Shown: positions 41,078 to 49,781 of the stretch, piece by piece | Position numbering within the stretch: position 1 is the stretch's first letter | Layout: each line of letters starts with the position of its first letter | NCBI RefSeq assembly: GCF_015752315.1 | Contig: NZ_JADOVJ010000001.1 | Location: forward strand, 2,534,501-2,598,500 | Origin: Nocardioides luteus | GTDB lineage: Bacteria > Actinomycetota > Actinomycetes > Propionibacteriales > Nocardioidaceae | Direction of reading: 5' to 3' | DNA length: 64,000 bases | Translations under genes and position numbers: made by a program | The notes under the pieces: model-generated | Databases searched by the model: none | What the model was told of the DNA's origin: nothing | The model's input: only the letters and a program-made list of their open reading frames with translations

Positions 41078-42248
41078 GGTGGAGCATGCCCTCGATCAGG
41101 TCAGCAGCCCGGTGGGTGCCGCCCTCAGCGATCGCGTCGGCGCGCAGCTGAGCAGACCGGGCGACCCGGTCGGGGTCCTCGAGCAGCTCGAGCAGAGCCG
41201 TACGCAGCGCAGCCGCCGAGACGTCCTCGGCGTCGATCCGACGGGCGACCCCCAGCTCGACCAGCCGGTCGGCGTTCATGAACTGGTCGACGGCCTGCGG
41301 CACCGTGATCATCGGCACGCCCGCCATCAGGCCCTCGCTGCTCCCGCCCATCCCGGCGTGGGTGACGAACGCGTCCGCCGCTGCGAGAACGGCGCGCTGC
41401 GGCAGCCAGCGGTGGACCTCCACGTTGCCGGGGAGCTCGCCGAGCTCGGCGGGGTCGAGCGTGGTGCCGATCGACATCACGACGTGCCAGCCGGGGAGGG
41501 CTGCGTACGCCTCGATGCAGGCGCGGAAGAAGGAAGCGTCGCCGGTGTAGGCCGAGCCGAGGGAGACCAGCAGGACGTGTTCGGCGCCGGCGGGGCGGGT
41601 CCAGGTCTCGTCCGATTCGAGCGCGAAGCACGGCCCCACGAAGGTGACCACGTTCTCATCGACCTTGTCCGCGTTCGGCTGCATCGCCCGGGGGATGAGC
41701 GCGAGCGCGCGCTTCGGCGCCCCGGCGAACGTGTCCAGATCCAGGGTGGTCGCCCCGGCTTCCTCGAGCCATGCCGAGAACCGGTCGAGGTAGTCGTCGT
41801 AGCCCGGCAGCTGGCGCACCTGTGCGCCGACCTCCTCGGCGTACCCGTCCCAGGCCACGAACGTCGGCGAGAGCTGCACGAACGGGCGCTGCTGCTTCTC
41901 GGCGAGCGCCCGGGCGGCGTAGCCGCCGATGTCGTAGAGGTAGAGGTCGGCCGGCTCGGTGTCGTAGAACGCGTGCAGATGCGGCAGCACGAGCATCGCG
42001 TCATCGAGGAAGATGCCCATCCCGGCGACCGGGTCCTCGGGCCACTGCCGGTCCTCGACGGGCAGCACCGTCGGCATCGGGACCAGCTCGGCCCCGGTCG
42101 GCTTGATCGCGTCGGACATCGACTCGTGGGTGGCGTACGTGACCCGATGGCCGCGCGCGACCAGCTCCTTGATCAGCTCGAGGCTCGGGAGGACGTGGCT
42201 GATCGCGGGAGAGGCGACCATGGCGATGTGGCGCGGTGGAATAGTCAT
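41052..42248 (-). CDS. MGT-family (macrolide-type, GT1) glycosyltransferase
   Basis: 398 aa from ATG 42248. GT-B fold: N-terminal HIAMVASPAISHVLPSLELIKELVARGHRVTYATHE, inter-domain HVLLVSLGSAYTGDASFF, and nucleotide-sugar site VEVHRWLPQRAVLAAADAFVTHAGMGGSSEGLMAGVPMITVPQAVDQFMNA. Resembles macrolide/antibiotic-inactivating and natural-product GT1 enzymes. The last residues (HRWSSRRSR) are encoded by the inverted repeat at 40958-41077, so the C-terminus may have been remodelled by it. Substrate unknown. Confidence 0.87.
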   Translation of the reverse strand: MTIPPRHIAMVASPAISHVLPSLELIKELVARGHRVTYATHESMSDAIKPTGAELVPMPTVLPVEDRQWPEDPVAGMGIFLDDAMLVLPHLHAFYDTEPADLYLYDIGGYAARALAEKQQRPFVQLSPTFVAWDGYAEEVGAQVRQLPGYDDYLDRFSAWLEEAGATTLDLDTFAGAPKRALALIPRAMQPNADKVDENVVTFVGPCFALESDETWTRPAGAEHVLLVSLGSAYTGDASFFRACIEAYAALPGWHVVMSIGTTLDPAELGELPGNVEVHRWLPQRAVLAAADAFVTHAGMGGSSEGLMAGVPMITVPQAVDQFMNADRLVELGVARRIDAEDVSAAALRTALLELLEDPDRVARSAQLRADAIAEGGTHRAADLIEGMLHRWSSRRSR

Positions 42249-42395
42249 GACATCGCTGGACGCTATCGGCCCGGCGACGGCCGAAGCGACCGAGTATTCG
42301 CGTCGACCTTCGCTCACCTGCCCGTCGCGGTCTGTTCACCGCACGTGAGCCGTGGGCCGCGTGTCTCGTCAGTTTTGCGCGTTACGGTCGTAGAT

Positions 42396-44045
42396 GTGTC
42401 CGTTCCCCGGGTCTCCGCGTCCCAATCCACGATCTGCGTCCTGCTGCTGGGTGTGCTCGGCTTCGCGATGAGCGCCCAGGTGGCGATCGCGATGCCGGCC
42501 CTGTTCAAGGCCGACGAGCGGGCCCATGCGGCGTACGCGGTGGCGCTCTCCCAGGGGACGCTCCCGACGATCGACACCGACATCCCCGACGACCCGGTGC
42601 GCTACCCGCAGCTGGCCGAGAGCCTCTTCGGGGCCGACGAGGCCCACCGTGACATCTGGGTCGCCAACCACCCGCCGCTGTTCTACGTGATGAGCCTGCC
42701 GCTGGTGTGGCTCGGCGACGCGGTCGGCTCGCCGGGGCTGACGCTGCTCGGGATGCGGCTGCTCAACGCGCTCGGCTTCGCCCTGACCACGATCATGGTC
42801 GGCCTGCTGGCGCGCGAGCTCGTGCCCAGGCGCCCGGCGGTCCCGGTGATCGCCTCGGCGATGTGCATCGGCTGCGGCGCGATGACGTTCCTGGGCGGCG
42901 GGATCTACAACGACGGCTGGTCCTCGGCCGCGGCGTTCCTGACGCTCTTCCTCGGCTTCCGGATGATCCGCCAGGGGGTGACCCGCGAACGCCTGGTCGC
43001 CGCGGCAGCGGTGGGCGTGGCGGCCGCCGGCCTCCGCTCGACCGGCCTGGTCGCGGTCTTCTTCCTCGGTCTCTGCGTGCTGGTGGCCATGTGGCTGCGG
43101 GAGCCGTCGCTGCGTACGTTCCTGCGGGGTACTTTCTGGCGCGCGGTCGGGATCGCGGCGTGCATCGGGATGGCGCCGGTGGTCGTGTTCGGCTGGTTCT
43201 ACGTGCGCAACATCCAGATCTACGGCGACCCGACGGCCTCGAGCTCGCTCTTCGAGAAGTTCGGGCGCGAGCCCAACGGCACCACGCTGTTCCAGCTGGT
43301 CAACCCCGAGTTCTACGGCCATCTCCTCGGCAGCTTGTGGACCGACGGCAACATCGCCAACACCTGGAGCCAGGCGGCGGTCATCGTGCTCACCCTCACG
43401 TTGGTCGGCCTGGTGCTCGACGCCGCCGCGAAGGCCAACCCGCGCCGCACCGGGGTCCTGCAGCGCATCCAGCTCGCTCCGCAGAGCACGATGCAGCACC
43501 GCCAGGACCTGGCGATCTGGGCGCTTCTGGGTGGCTACTGCCTGCTGATCCTGGTCAACGTCGCCGGGTTCATCGCCGGTGGTGGCTGGATCCACGCCCG
43601 CTACGCGGTGCCGTTCCTGCCGTTCCTCGCCGCCGGCGCCGGGCTCGCCGCGCTGCGCCTGGGTCGCGTCTTCCCGCTCCGATCCATCCCGACGGGTCCG
43701 ACCTCCGGAGCGACCGCGCCCGACGAGGCCCGCGACCTGCGCATCGGCCTGGGTGTCTCGCTGGCCTTCATGGTCGTAGGCCTGGTCTGCCACCTCGACA
43801 CCGAGCAGTACGTCGACGGGCCGGTCAGCAGCACCTTCGCGCTGGTCGCCCTGGTGACGGCCGATCTGGTGATGTTCGCCGTCGCCGCGTACGTGGCCAC
43901 CGAGCTGCGACGGCGGATGCGACCGGGCACCTTCGACGCTGCCCGCACCCTCGCCGCGCCCGTGACGACAGGGGCTGTGACCGAGGTCGCTGCCAGCCGT
44001 CCACGGGCCAGCACCGGGAGCTCGGCGACCCCGAAGACCCCGTAG
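42396..44045 (+). CDS. GT-C-like polytopic membrane glycosyltransferase (paralogue 2)
   Basis: 549 aa from GTG 42396; longer readings upstream lack coding character and cross the MGT promoter. Signal-anchor-like first helix (ICVLLLGVLGFAMSAQVAIAM), then FKADERAHAAYAVALSQGTLPTIDTDIPDDPVRYPQ, WVANHPPLFYVMSLPLVWLGDAVG, FGWFYVRNIQIYGDPTAS and GGGWIHARYAVPFLPFLAAGAG; 11-13 helices. Very close to the gene at 45419 and more distant from that at 36550. Followed 9 nt later by an MFS transporter gene. Confidence 0.78.
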   Translation: MSVPRVSASQSTICVLLLGVLGFAMSAQVAIAMPALFKADERAHAAYAVALSQGTLPTIDTDIPDDPVRYPQLAESLFGADEAHRDIWVANHPPLFYVMSLPLVWLGDAVGSPGLTLLGMRLLNALGFALTTIMVGLLARELVPRRPAVPVIASAMCIGCGAMTFLGGGIYNDGWSSAAAFLTLFLGFRMIRQGVTRERLVAAAAVGVAAAGLRSTGLVAVFFLGLCVLVAMWLREPSLRTFLRGTFWRAVGIAACIGMAPVVVFGWFYVRNIQIYGDPTASSSLFEKFGREPNGTTLFQLVNPEFYGHLLGSLWTDGNIANTWSQAAVIVLTLTLVGLVLDAAAKANPRRTGVLQRIQLAPQSTMQHRQDLAIWALLGGYCLLILVNVAGFIAGGGWIHARYAVPFLPFLAAGAGLAALRLGRVFPLRSIPTGPTSGATAPDEARDLRIGLGVSLAFMVVGLVCHLDTEQYVDGPVSSTFALVALVTADLVMFAVAAYVATELRRRMRPGTFDAARTLAAPVTTGAVTEVAASRPRASTGSSATPKTP

Positions 44046-44054
44046 CATCCCTAT

Positions 44055-45353
44055 GTGAGCCACGAAGATCCCCAGTCATCCGCACGCTCATGGCTCGTGT
44101 GGGGCATCGGCGTAGCGGTCTACGGCTTGGCGGTCTTCCATCGCAGCAGCCTCGCGGTCGCCGGGCTGGTGGCCACCGAGCGCTTCGGGATCGGCGCCAG
44201 CCAGCTGGCCGTCTTCACGATGCTCCAGCTGTTGGTCTACGCCTTGATGCAGGTGCCGGTCGGGCTGCTGGTCGACAGGTACGGGTCGCGTACGGTCCTC
44301 TCCGCCGGCGCCGTGATCCTGGCGGTGGCGCAGGCCGGCTTCGCGTTCGCCGACTCCTACCCGCTGGCGTTGCTGGCACGTACGTTCGTGGGGATGGGCG
44401 ACGCGATGACGTTCATCTGCGTGCTGCGGCTGGTGCCGTCGTGGTTCCCGACCCGCAAGGTGCCGCTGGTCAGCCAGCTGACCGGCACGATCGGCCAGAT
44501 CGGCGCGATCGCCGCCGCGGTCCCGATGACCTGGGCGCTCGGCCACCTCGGCTGGACCCGCGCCTACCTGACCGCCGCGCTCATCGGCCCGGTCCTGCTG
44601 GTGCTGCTGTTCCTCTTCGTCCACGACGGCCCGGGCGCCCGGCACCGCCGCGGCATCGCGCTCAAGCCGCGCGAGGTCTTCCGGAGCCTGAGGGCGTCCT
44701 GGTACCAGCCGGGCACCCGCCTGGGCTTCTGGATCCACTTCTCCACCCCGTTCAGCTCCCACCTGATGGGGCTGCTGTGGGGCTTCCCGTTCCTGGTGAC
44801 CTCCGAGGGGCTCTCCGACACCCTCGCCGGCACCCTGCTCTCCGTCACCGTCGTCGCCGCCCTGGCCGCGGGCCCGGTGATGGGCATCCTCGCCGGCCGC
44901 CATCCCTGGCACCGCTCGACCCTGGCACTGACGATGATCGCGGTGATCGCATCCGTGTGGACCCTCGTGCTCGCCTGGCCGGGCGAGGCGCCGCTGCCGG
45001 TCCTGCTGCTCCTGATGTGCGTCGTCGGCTTCGGCGGACCCGCCTCCATGATCGGCTTCGACGTCGGCCGCACCAGCAACCCGCCAGCCCGGATGGCGAG
45101 CGCCAGCGGCATCATCAACCAGGGTGGCTTCGTCGCCGCGCTGCTCGTGATCGTGCTGGTCGGCTGGATCCTCGACTGGCGCACCGCGGGCGACTCGACC
45201 TCCTACACGCCGGAGGCGTTCCGCTGGGCGATGTCGGTGCAGTACCTGTTCTGGGGCCTCGGCGTGGTGCAGATCTGGCGTCACCGGCGCGACGTGCGGC
45301 GGCGTACGACCCGGGAGCAGGTCGCCGCCGGCTCCTCGATGGTCGCCGACTGA
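44055..45353 (+). CDS. Major facilitator superfamily transporter
   Basis: 432 aa, about 12 hydrophobic helices. MFS signature between helices 2 and 3: PVGLLVDRYGSRTVLSAGAV; LARTFVGMGDAMTFICVLRLVPSWFP; second half SHLMGLLWGFPFLVTSEGLS and ASASGIINQGGFVAALLVIVL. Substrate unknown. The GTG start is 6 nt after TAGCAT, consistent with its own leaderless promoter. Lies between two GT-C-like paralogues. Confidence 0.87.
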   Translation: MSHEDPQSSARSWLVWGIGVAVYGLAVFHRSSLAVAGLVATERFGIGASQLAVFTMLQLLVYALMQVPVGLLVDRYGSRTVLSAGAVILAVAQAGFAFADSYPLALLARTFVGMGDAMTFICVLRLVPSWFPTRKVPLVSQLTGTIGQIGAIAAAVPMTWALGHLGWTRAYLTAALIGPVLLVLLFLFVHDGPGARHRRGIALKPREVFRSLRASWYQPGTRLGFWIHFSTPFSSHLMGLLWGFPFLVTSEGLSDTLAGTLLSVTVVAALAAGPVMGILAGRHPWHRSTLALTMIAVIASVWTLVLAWPGEAPLPVLLLLMCVVGFGGPASMIGFDVGRTSNPPARMASASGIINQGGFVAALLVIVLVGWILDWRTAGDSTSYTPEAFRWAMSVQYLFWGLGVVQIWRHRRDVRRRTTREQVAAGSSMVAD

Positions 45354-45418
45354 AAAGCGATCGACGCCGTTCGCCCGGACGTCACCTGGACGGCACCGAG
45401 GCGCACTAGCTTGTCGAG

Positions 45419-46987
45419 GTGCCCACGCCTCCGCGCTCGCTGTCCCAGGTGACCGTTTGCCTGCTCCTGCTGGGGGTGCTCGGCTTCGCGATGAGTGCGC
45501 AGTACGCGATCGGGATGCCGCCGCTGCTGAAGGCCGACGAGAAGCAGCACGCGGCGTACGCCATCGTCCTGTCCCAGGGTGTCCTGCCGACGATCGACAC
45601 GAACACCCCGGCGGACCCGGTGCGCTATCCGCAGTTCGCCGAGGCGCTCTTCGGGCTCGACGAGCCGCGCCGTGACATCTGGGTCGCCAACCACCCGCCG
45701 CTGTTCTACGTGATGAGCCTGCCGTTGGTCTGGCTCGGCGACGCCGTCGGCAACGTCGGGGTCACGCTCCTGGGCATGCGGCTGCTCAACGCGCTCGGCT
45801 ACGCGCTGAGCATCATCCTGGTCGGGCTGCTGGCTCGTGAGCTGGTGCCCAGGCGCCGGGTGGTCCCGGTGCTCGCCGCGGCGATGGTACTCGGCTGCGG
45901 CGCGGTGACCTATGACGGCGGCGCGATCTACAACGACGGCTGGGGCATGGTCGCCGCCTCGATGACGCTGCTGCTCGGCTTCCGGATGATCCGCGAGGGC
46001 GTCACCCGCGACCGGCTGGTCTGGGCGACCGTCGCCGGCGTCGCCGCGGCCAGCTTCCGCTCGACCGGCCTGGTGGCGGTGCTCGTGCTCGGTGGCTGCG
46101 TGCTCGCCGCGCTGTGGCTGCGCGACCCGACGATGCGTACGTTCCGCCGCGGTGTGCTGCTCGCGGTCCGGATCGGACTGGCGCCGGTGGTCGTGATCGG
46201 CTGGTTCTACGTACGCAACATCATGCTCTACGGCGACGCGACCGCCTCCGCGGCGCTCTTCGAGAAGTTCTCCCGGCAGACCCACGGCGACACGCTCTTC
46301 CAGCTGGTCAACCCGGAGCTCTACCTGCACCTCTACGGCTCGCTGTGGGCCGACGACGTGATCCCGAAGATCTGGATCGTGGCCGCCGCGGCGACGCTGG
46401 CCGTCACCGTCACCGGCATGGTGCTCGACGTCAACGCGAAGGCCCGGCCACGGCCGGACGGGGTGATGCGTCGAGTCGTCATCCCCGGACCGGAGCCGAC
46501 GCTCCTGGAGCGCCGGCTGGAGCTGGCCGTGCGCGCGCTGATGGGCATCTACTGCGTCATCATCATCGTCAACCTGGCCTCCTTCCACGCCGGCGGCGGC
46601 TGGATCCACGCTCGCTACGCGGTGCCGTTCCTGCCGGTGATCGCGGCGCTGACCTCGCTCGCCCTCCTGCGCGTCGGCCGCCGCTGGGTCCGGGGCGACG
46701 ACGAGGAGAGGGTCGACCTGCGCATCACGCTCTACGCCGCCGTCGCGTTCGTCGTCTCCGCGATGGTCGCCCACCTGCACATCCAGCAGCGGATCGACGG
46801 ACCGGCGGATGCCTCCTGGCTCTTCGCCCTGATCGCGGCCGACCTGGTGATGTTCCTCGCCGCCGCGTACGTCACCGCGCAGCTGCGGCGCCGGCTGCGG
46901 CCGGAGGTCTTCGGCCTGACCGCGCGGGCGGAGGCGAACTCTTCGCCCGCCGGTCACCTGGCGACCAGTCACCTGTCGCCGCGGTGA
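45419..46987 (+). CDS. GT-C-like polytopic membrane glycosyltransferase (paralogue 3)
   Basis: 522 aa, GTG start 5 nt after TAGCTT. Nearly colinear with paralogue 2: CLLLLGVLGFAMSAQYAIGM, LKADEKQHAAYAIVLSQGVLPTIDTNTPADPVRYPQ, WVANHPPLFYVMSLPLVWLGDAVG (identical), IGWFYVRNIMLYGDATASAALFEKF and GGGWIHARYAVPFLPVIAAL. A tandem duplication with the MFS gene trapped between copies is the simplest history. Presumed lipid-linked sugar transferase at the outer face of the membrane. Confidence 0.78.
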   Translation: MPTPPRSLSQVTVCLLLLGVLGFAMSAQYAIGMPPLLKADEKQHAAYAIVLSQGVLPTIDTNTPADPVRYPQFAEALFGLDEPRRDIWVANHPPLFYVMSLPLVWLGDAVGNVGVTLLGMRLLNALGYALSIILVGLLARELVPRRRVVPVLAAAMVLGCGAVTYDGGAIYNDGWGMVAASMTLLLGFRMIREGVTRDRLVWATVAGVAAASFRSTGLVAVLVLGGCVLAALWLRDPTMRTFRRGVLLAVRIGLAPVVVIGWFYVRNIMLYGDATASAALFEKFSRQTHGDTLFQLVNPELYLHLYGSLWADDVIPKIWIVAAAATLAVTVTGMVLDVNAKARPRPDGVMRRVVIPGPEPTLLERRLELAVRALMGIYCVIIIVNLASFHAGGGWIHARYAVPFLPVIAALTSLALLRVGRRWVRGDDEERVDLRITLYAAVAFVVSAMVAHLHIQQRIDGPADASWLFALIAADLVMFLAAAYVTAQLRRRLRPEVFGLTARAEANSSPAGHLATSHLSPR

Positions 46988-47035
46988 ACATCTGAGCCGC
47001 CATGGTGGCCCCCACCCCCACCTGAAGGAGCTCCT

Positions 47036-49027
47036 GTGGTTGACATCGATCGTCGTAGGTTTCTCGGACTCGCCGGCGGCGCGACCGCGCTGACCATGCT
47101 CGACCAGAGCATCGCGCGCGCCGCCTCCATCCCCGCGGCCCGTCGGACCGGCACGATCCGCGACATCGAGCACGTGGTCGTCCTGATGCAGGAGAACCGC
47201 AGCTTCGAGCACTACCTGGGCACGCTGCGCGGCGTCCGCGGCTTCGGCGACCCGCACCCGGCGATCCTGCCCTCGGGCAAGCCGGTGTGGCACCAGCCGA
47301 ACGGCGACGGCGAGCTGCTCCCGTTCCACCCAGAGGTCGACGACCTCGGCGCCGCCTTCCTCGAAGGCCTGCCGCACGGCTGGACCGACGGTCAGCAGGC
47401 GCTCAACCGTGGTCGCTACGACCAGTGGGTGCCGGCCAAGGGCACGACCACGATGGCCTACCTCGAACGACAGGACGCGGCCTTCCACTTCGCGCTGGCC
47501 GACGCGTTCACGGTGTGCGACGCCTACTACTGCTCGTTCATCGGCAACACCGACCCCAACCGCTACTACATGCTGACGGGCTGGACCGGCAACGACGGCA
47601 AGGGCGGCGGGCCGGTGCTCTACAACGACGAGGCCGGCTACGACTGGACCACCTACGCGGAGCGGCTCGAGGCCGCCGGGGTGAGCTGGAAGGTCTACCA
47701 GGACGAGGGCAACGGCCTCAACGCCGAGGGCGACAACTGGTGGGGCTGGGAGAAGGTCGACGCCTACATCGGCAACTACGGCGACAACTCGCTGCTCTAC
47801 TTCAACAAGTTCCAGGACGCCCAGCCCGGCGACCCGCTCTTCGAGAAGGCCCGCAGGGGCACCCGCGCGGTCGACGGGCAGGACTACTTCGAGATCCTGC
47901 GCGCCGACGTCGAGGCCGGCACCCTGCCCTCGATCAGCTGGATCGCGGCGCCGGAGGCCTTCTCCGAGCACTCGAACTGGCCGACCAACTACGGCGCCTG
48001 GTACATCTCCAAGGTCCTCGACGCGCTCACCTCGAACCCCGAGGTGTGGTCGAAGACCGCGCTGTTCATCACCTACGACGAGAACGACGGCTTCTTCGAC
48101 CACCTGGTCCCGCCGCACATCAACAGCCCGCTGGTGCCGGGGGAGTCGACCGTCTCGACCGAGCACGAGCTCTACACCGGCTCCCACGGCGACGGTCACT
48201 ACGGCCTCGGGCCGCGGGTGCCGATGTTCGTCGTCTCCCCGTGGAGCGTCGGCGGCTGGGTCTCCTCGGAGACCTTCGACCACACCTCGATCCTGCGCTT
48301 CATGGAGAAGCGCTTCGGTGTCGCCGAACCCAACATCACGCCCTGGCGCCGCGCCGTGTGCGGTGACCTGACCTCCGCCTTCGACTTCTCCCGCACCGCC
48401 GAGCCGCCCACGCTGCCCGACACGAGCGGATGGGAGCCCGCCGACCGCGAGCGCCACCCGGACTACGCCCCGGAGGCGCCGGCGAACGGGACGATGCCCA
48501 TCCAGGAGCGCGGCTCCCGCCCGGCTCGCCCGACGCCCTACCAGCTCGAGGTCGTCGAGACCGTCGCCGCCGGCGCGATCGCCGTCGAGATCCGCAACAC
48601 CGGCAGTGTCGGTGCGCACTTCCAGGCCCGGCTCCTGGCTCCGGAGGGCGCGCCGCACAGCTACACCGTCGGCGCGGGCGACAGCCTCTCCGTGCGGTGG
48701 CCGGTCAGCGGCGATTACGAGATCCATCTGCACGGCCCCAACGGCTTCTTCCGCTCCTACGCCGGCACCGCGGGCTCCGACCCCGCCACCGCCGCCGGGC
48801 TGCGGCGCGAGGGCCGCTCCCAGCGACTCACCGTGACCGCGCCCGGGAAGGCCGACATCACCAGCGCGTACGCCGGCAGGATCCGCTCGCGCCACGTGGA
48901 CACGCGCGCCACCGGCGGTTGGTACGACCTGACCCTGACGATCCCGGGCACGACCTGGTCCCGCGGGTTCGCCGGGCACCTGGAGAACGGACGTCCCTCC
49001 GTGAGCGACCCGCAGCTGGGCGCCTAG
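47036..49027 (+). CDS. Tat-exported phospholipase C (phosphocholine-specific type)
   Basis: 663 aa. N-terminal Tat signal DIDRRRFLGLAGGATALTML. Phosphoesterase domain with HVVVLMQENRSFEHYLGTLRGVRGFGDP, FTVCDAYYCSFIGNTDPNRYYMLTGW, FITYDENDGFFDHLVPP and LGPRVPMFVVSPWSVGG. Two C-terminal beta domains (about 495-570 and 580-655) as in bacterial PLCs of the Pseudomonas PlcH/PlcN and Mycobacterium PlcA-D family. Hydrolyses phosphatidylcholine or sphingomyelin outside the cell, giving choline phosphate and diacylglycerol. GTG 47036 has AAGGAG upstream. Confidence 0.9.
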   Translation: MVDIDRRRFLGLAGGATALTMLDQSIARAASIPAARRTGTIRDIEHVVVLMQENRSFEHYLGTLRGVRGFGDPHPAILPSGKPVWHQPNGDGELLPFHPEVDDLGAAFLEGLPHGWTDGQQALNRGRYDQWVPAKGTTTMAYLERQDAAFHFALADAFTVCDAYYCSFIGNTDPNRYYMLTGWTGNDGKGGGPVLYNDEAGYDWTTYAERLEAAGVSWKVYQDEGNGLNAEGDNWWGWEKVDAYIGNYGDNSLLYFNKFQDAQPGDPLFEKARRGTRAVDGQDYFEILRADVEAGTLPSISWIAAPEAFSEHSNWPTNYGAWYISKVLDALTSNPEVWSKTALFITYDENDGFFDHLVPPHINSPLVPGESTVSTEHELYTGSHGDGHYGLGPRVPMFVVSPWSVGGWVSSETFDHTSILRFMEKRFGVAEPNITPWRRAVCGDLTSAFDFSRTAEPPTLPDTSGWEPADRERHPDYAPEAPANGTMPIQERGSRPARPTPYQLEVVETVAAGAIAVEIRNTGSVGAHFQARLLAPEGAPHSYTVGAGDSLSVRWPVSGDYEIHLHGPNGFFRSYAGTAGSDPATAAGLRREGRSQRLTVTAPGKADITSAYAGRIRSRHVDTRATGGWYDLTLTIPGTTWSRGFAGHLENGRPSVSDPQLGA

Positions 49028-49034
49028 CGGCGGC

Positions 49035-49652
49035 TCAGGAGGGATCGCCGGGCCGGTCCTTCTCGGACTGACCCGGCGGGTCGAGGATCGGGGCAGCCGT
49101 CTCGGGGGCTGCCTCGATCTCGTCCTGCGATGGCTTCTTCGCCGCCTTCTTGGCGGCCTTCTTCTCGAGGCGGTGCACCTCACGCTGCACGATCGCCTCG
49201 CGGCGTACGCCGGTGCCGACCAGGTTCACGACCAGGAAGAGCATCGGGTAGAGCGGCCAGGGGTGCCCGTCGGGGGCGGTGGTGAACAGCCAGATGCCCC
49301 AGGTGATGAGGCTGACCATCAGGAAGGTGGCGATCGCCTCCTGGAACTCCTTGCGGTAGGCAGCCGCCCCCTGCTCACGGAAGCTGAGCGCCTCGGGCAG
49401 GCTGGCCGCGGCCTCCGCCGGAACCGGCGAGACGACCACGAGATCGTCGACGAGCGCGGGCAGCTCGCCGAGCGTACGGGCCTCGAGCAGGGTGCCGACC
49501 CTCTCGTCGTGCTCCTCGCGGGTCAGCCGGCCGTCGGCGAACGCGTCGGTCAGCACGGTGCGTACGACCTCCCGATCGGCATCGGAGGCGCGCATGTGTG
49601 CGTTGTCGGCCTGCCTCGGGTCGAGGCGGAACCGGGTCCAGAAACCCTCCAC
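49035..49652 (-). CDS. DUF1707 / 2TM-domain membrane protein
   Basis: 205 aa. MRASDADREVVRTVLTDAFADGRLTREEHDERVGTLLEARTLGELPALVDDL is a DUF1707 (SHOCT-like) domain. Next is a helical stretch and a two-helix membrane segment (IATFLMVSLITWGIWLFTTA and YPMLFLVVNLVGTGV), then a lysine-rich tail. Start at GTG 49652 or at ATG 49595, where DUF1707 begins; neither has a ribosome site. Function unknown. Converges on the phospholipase gene with a 7-nt gap. Confidence 0.8.
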   Translation of the reverse strand: MEGFWTRFRLDPRQADNAHMRASDADREVVRTVLTDAFADGRLTREEHDERVGTLLEARTLGELPALVDDLVVVSPVPAEAAASLPEALSFREQGAAAYRKEFQEAIATFLMVSLITWGIWLFTTAPDGHPWPLYPMLFLVVNLVGTGVRREAIVQREVHRLEKKAAKKAAKKPSQDEIEAAPETAAPILDPPGQSEKDRPGDPS

Positions 49653-49733
49653 GGCACCAGCCTAGACGCACAGCCCGGCACCGTCTGTTGAAGCGGCTGC
49701 ATTAGAGTGACTGGCGCTGGCTACCTGCTAGTA

Positions 49734-49747
49734 TAGAACACGTTCTA
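49734..49747 (+). promoter_or_regulatory. KstR-type operator 7
   Basis: tagAACacGTTctA, identical to operators 2 and 5, 34 bp upstream of the glycosyltransferase start. A TAGTTT hexamer overlaps its end (49746-49751). Confidence 0.82.
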
Positions 49748-49781
49748 GTTTTGCTCTGCCTAGTTTCGAGGGAGGTGGCGG

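Noticed and set aside
41052..42248. MGT-family enzyme as a sterol glucosyltransferase of the steroid regulon
   Set aside because: No KstR-type box precedes it and GT1 acceptor specificity cannot be read from sequence.
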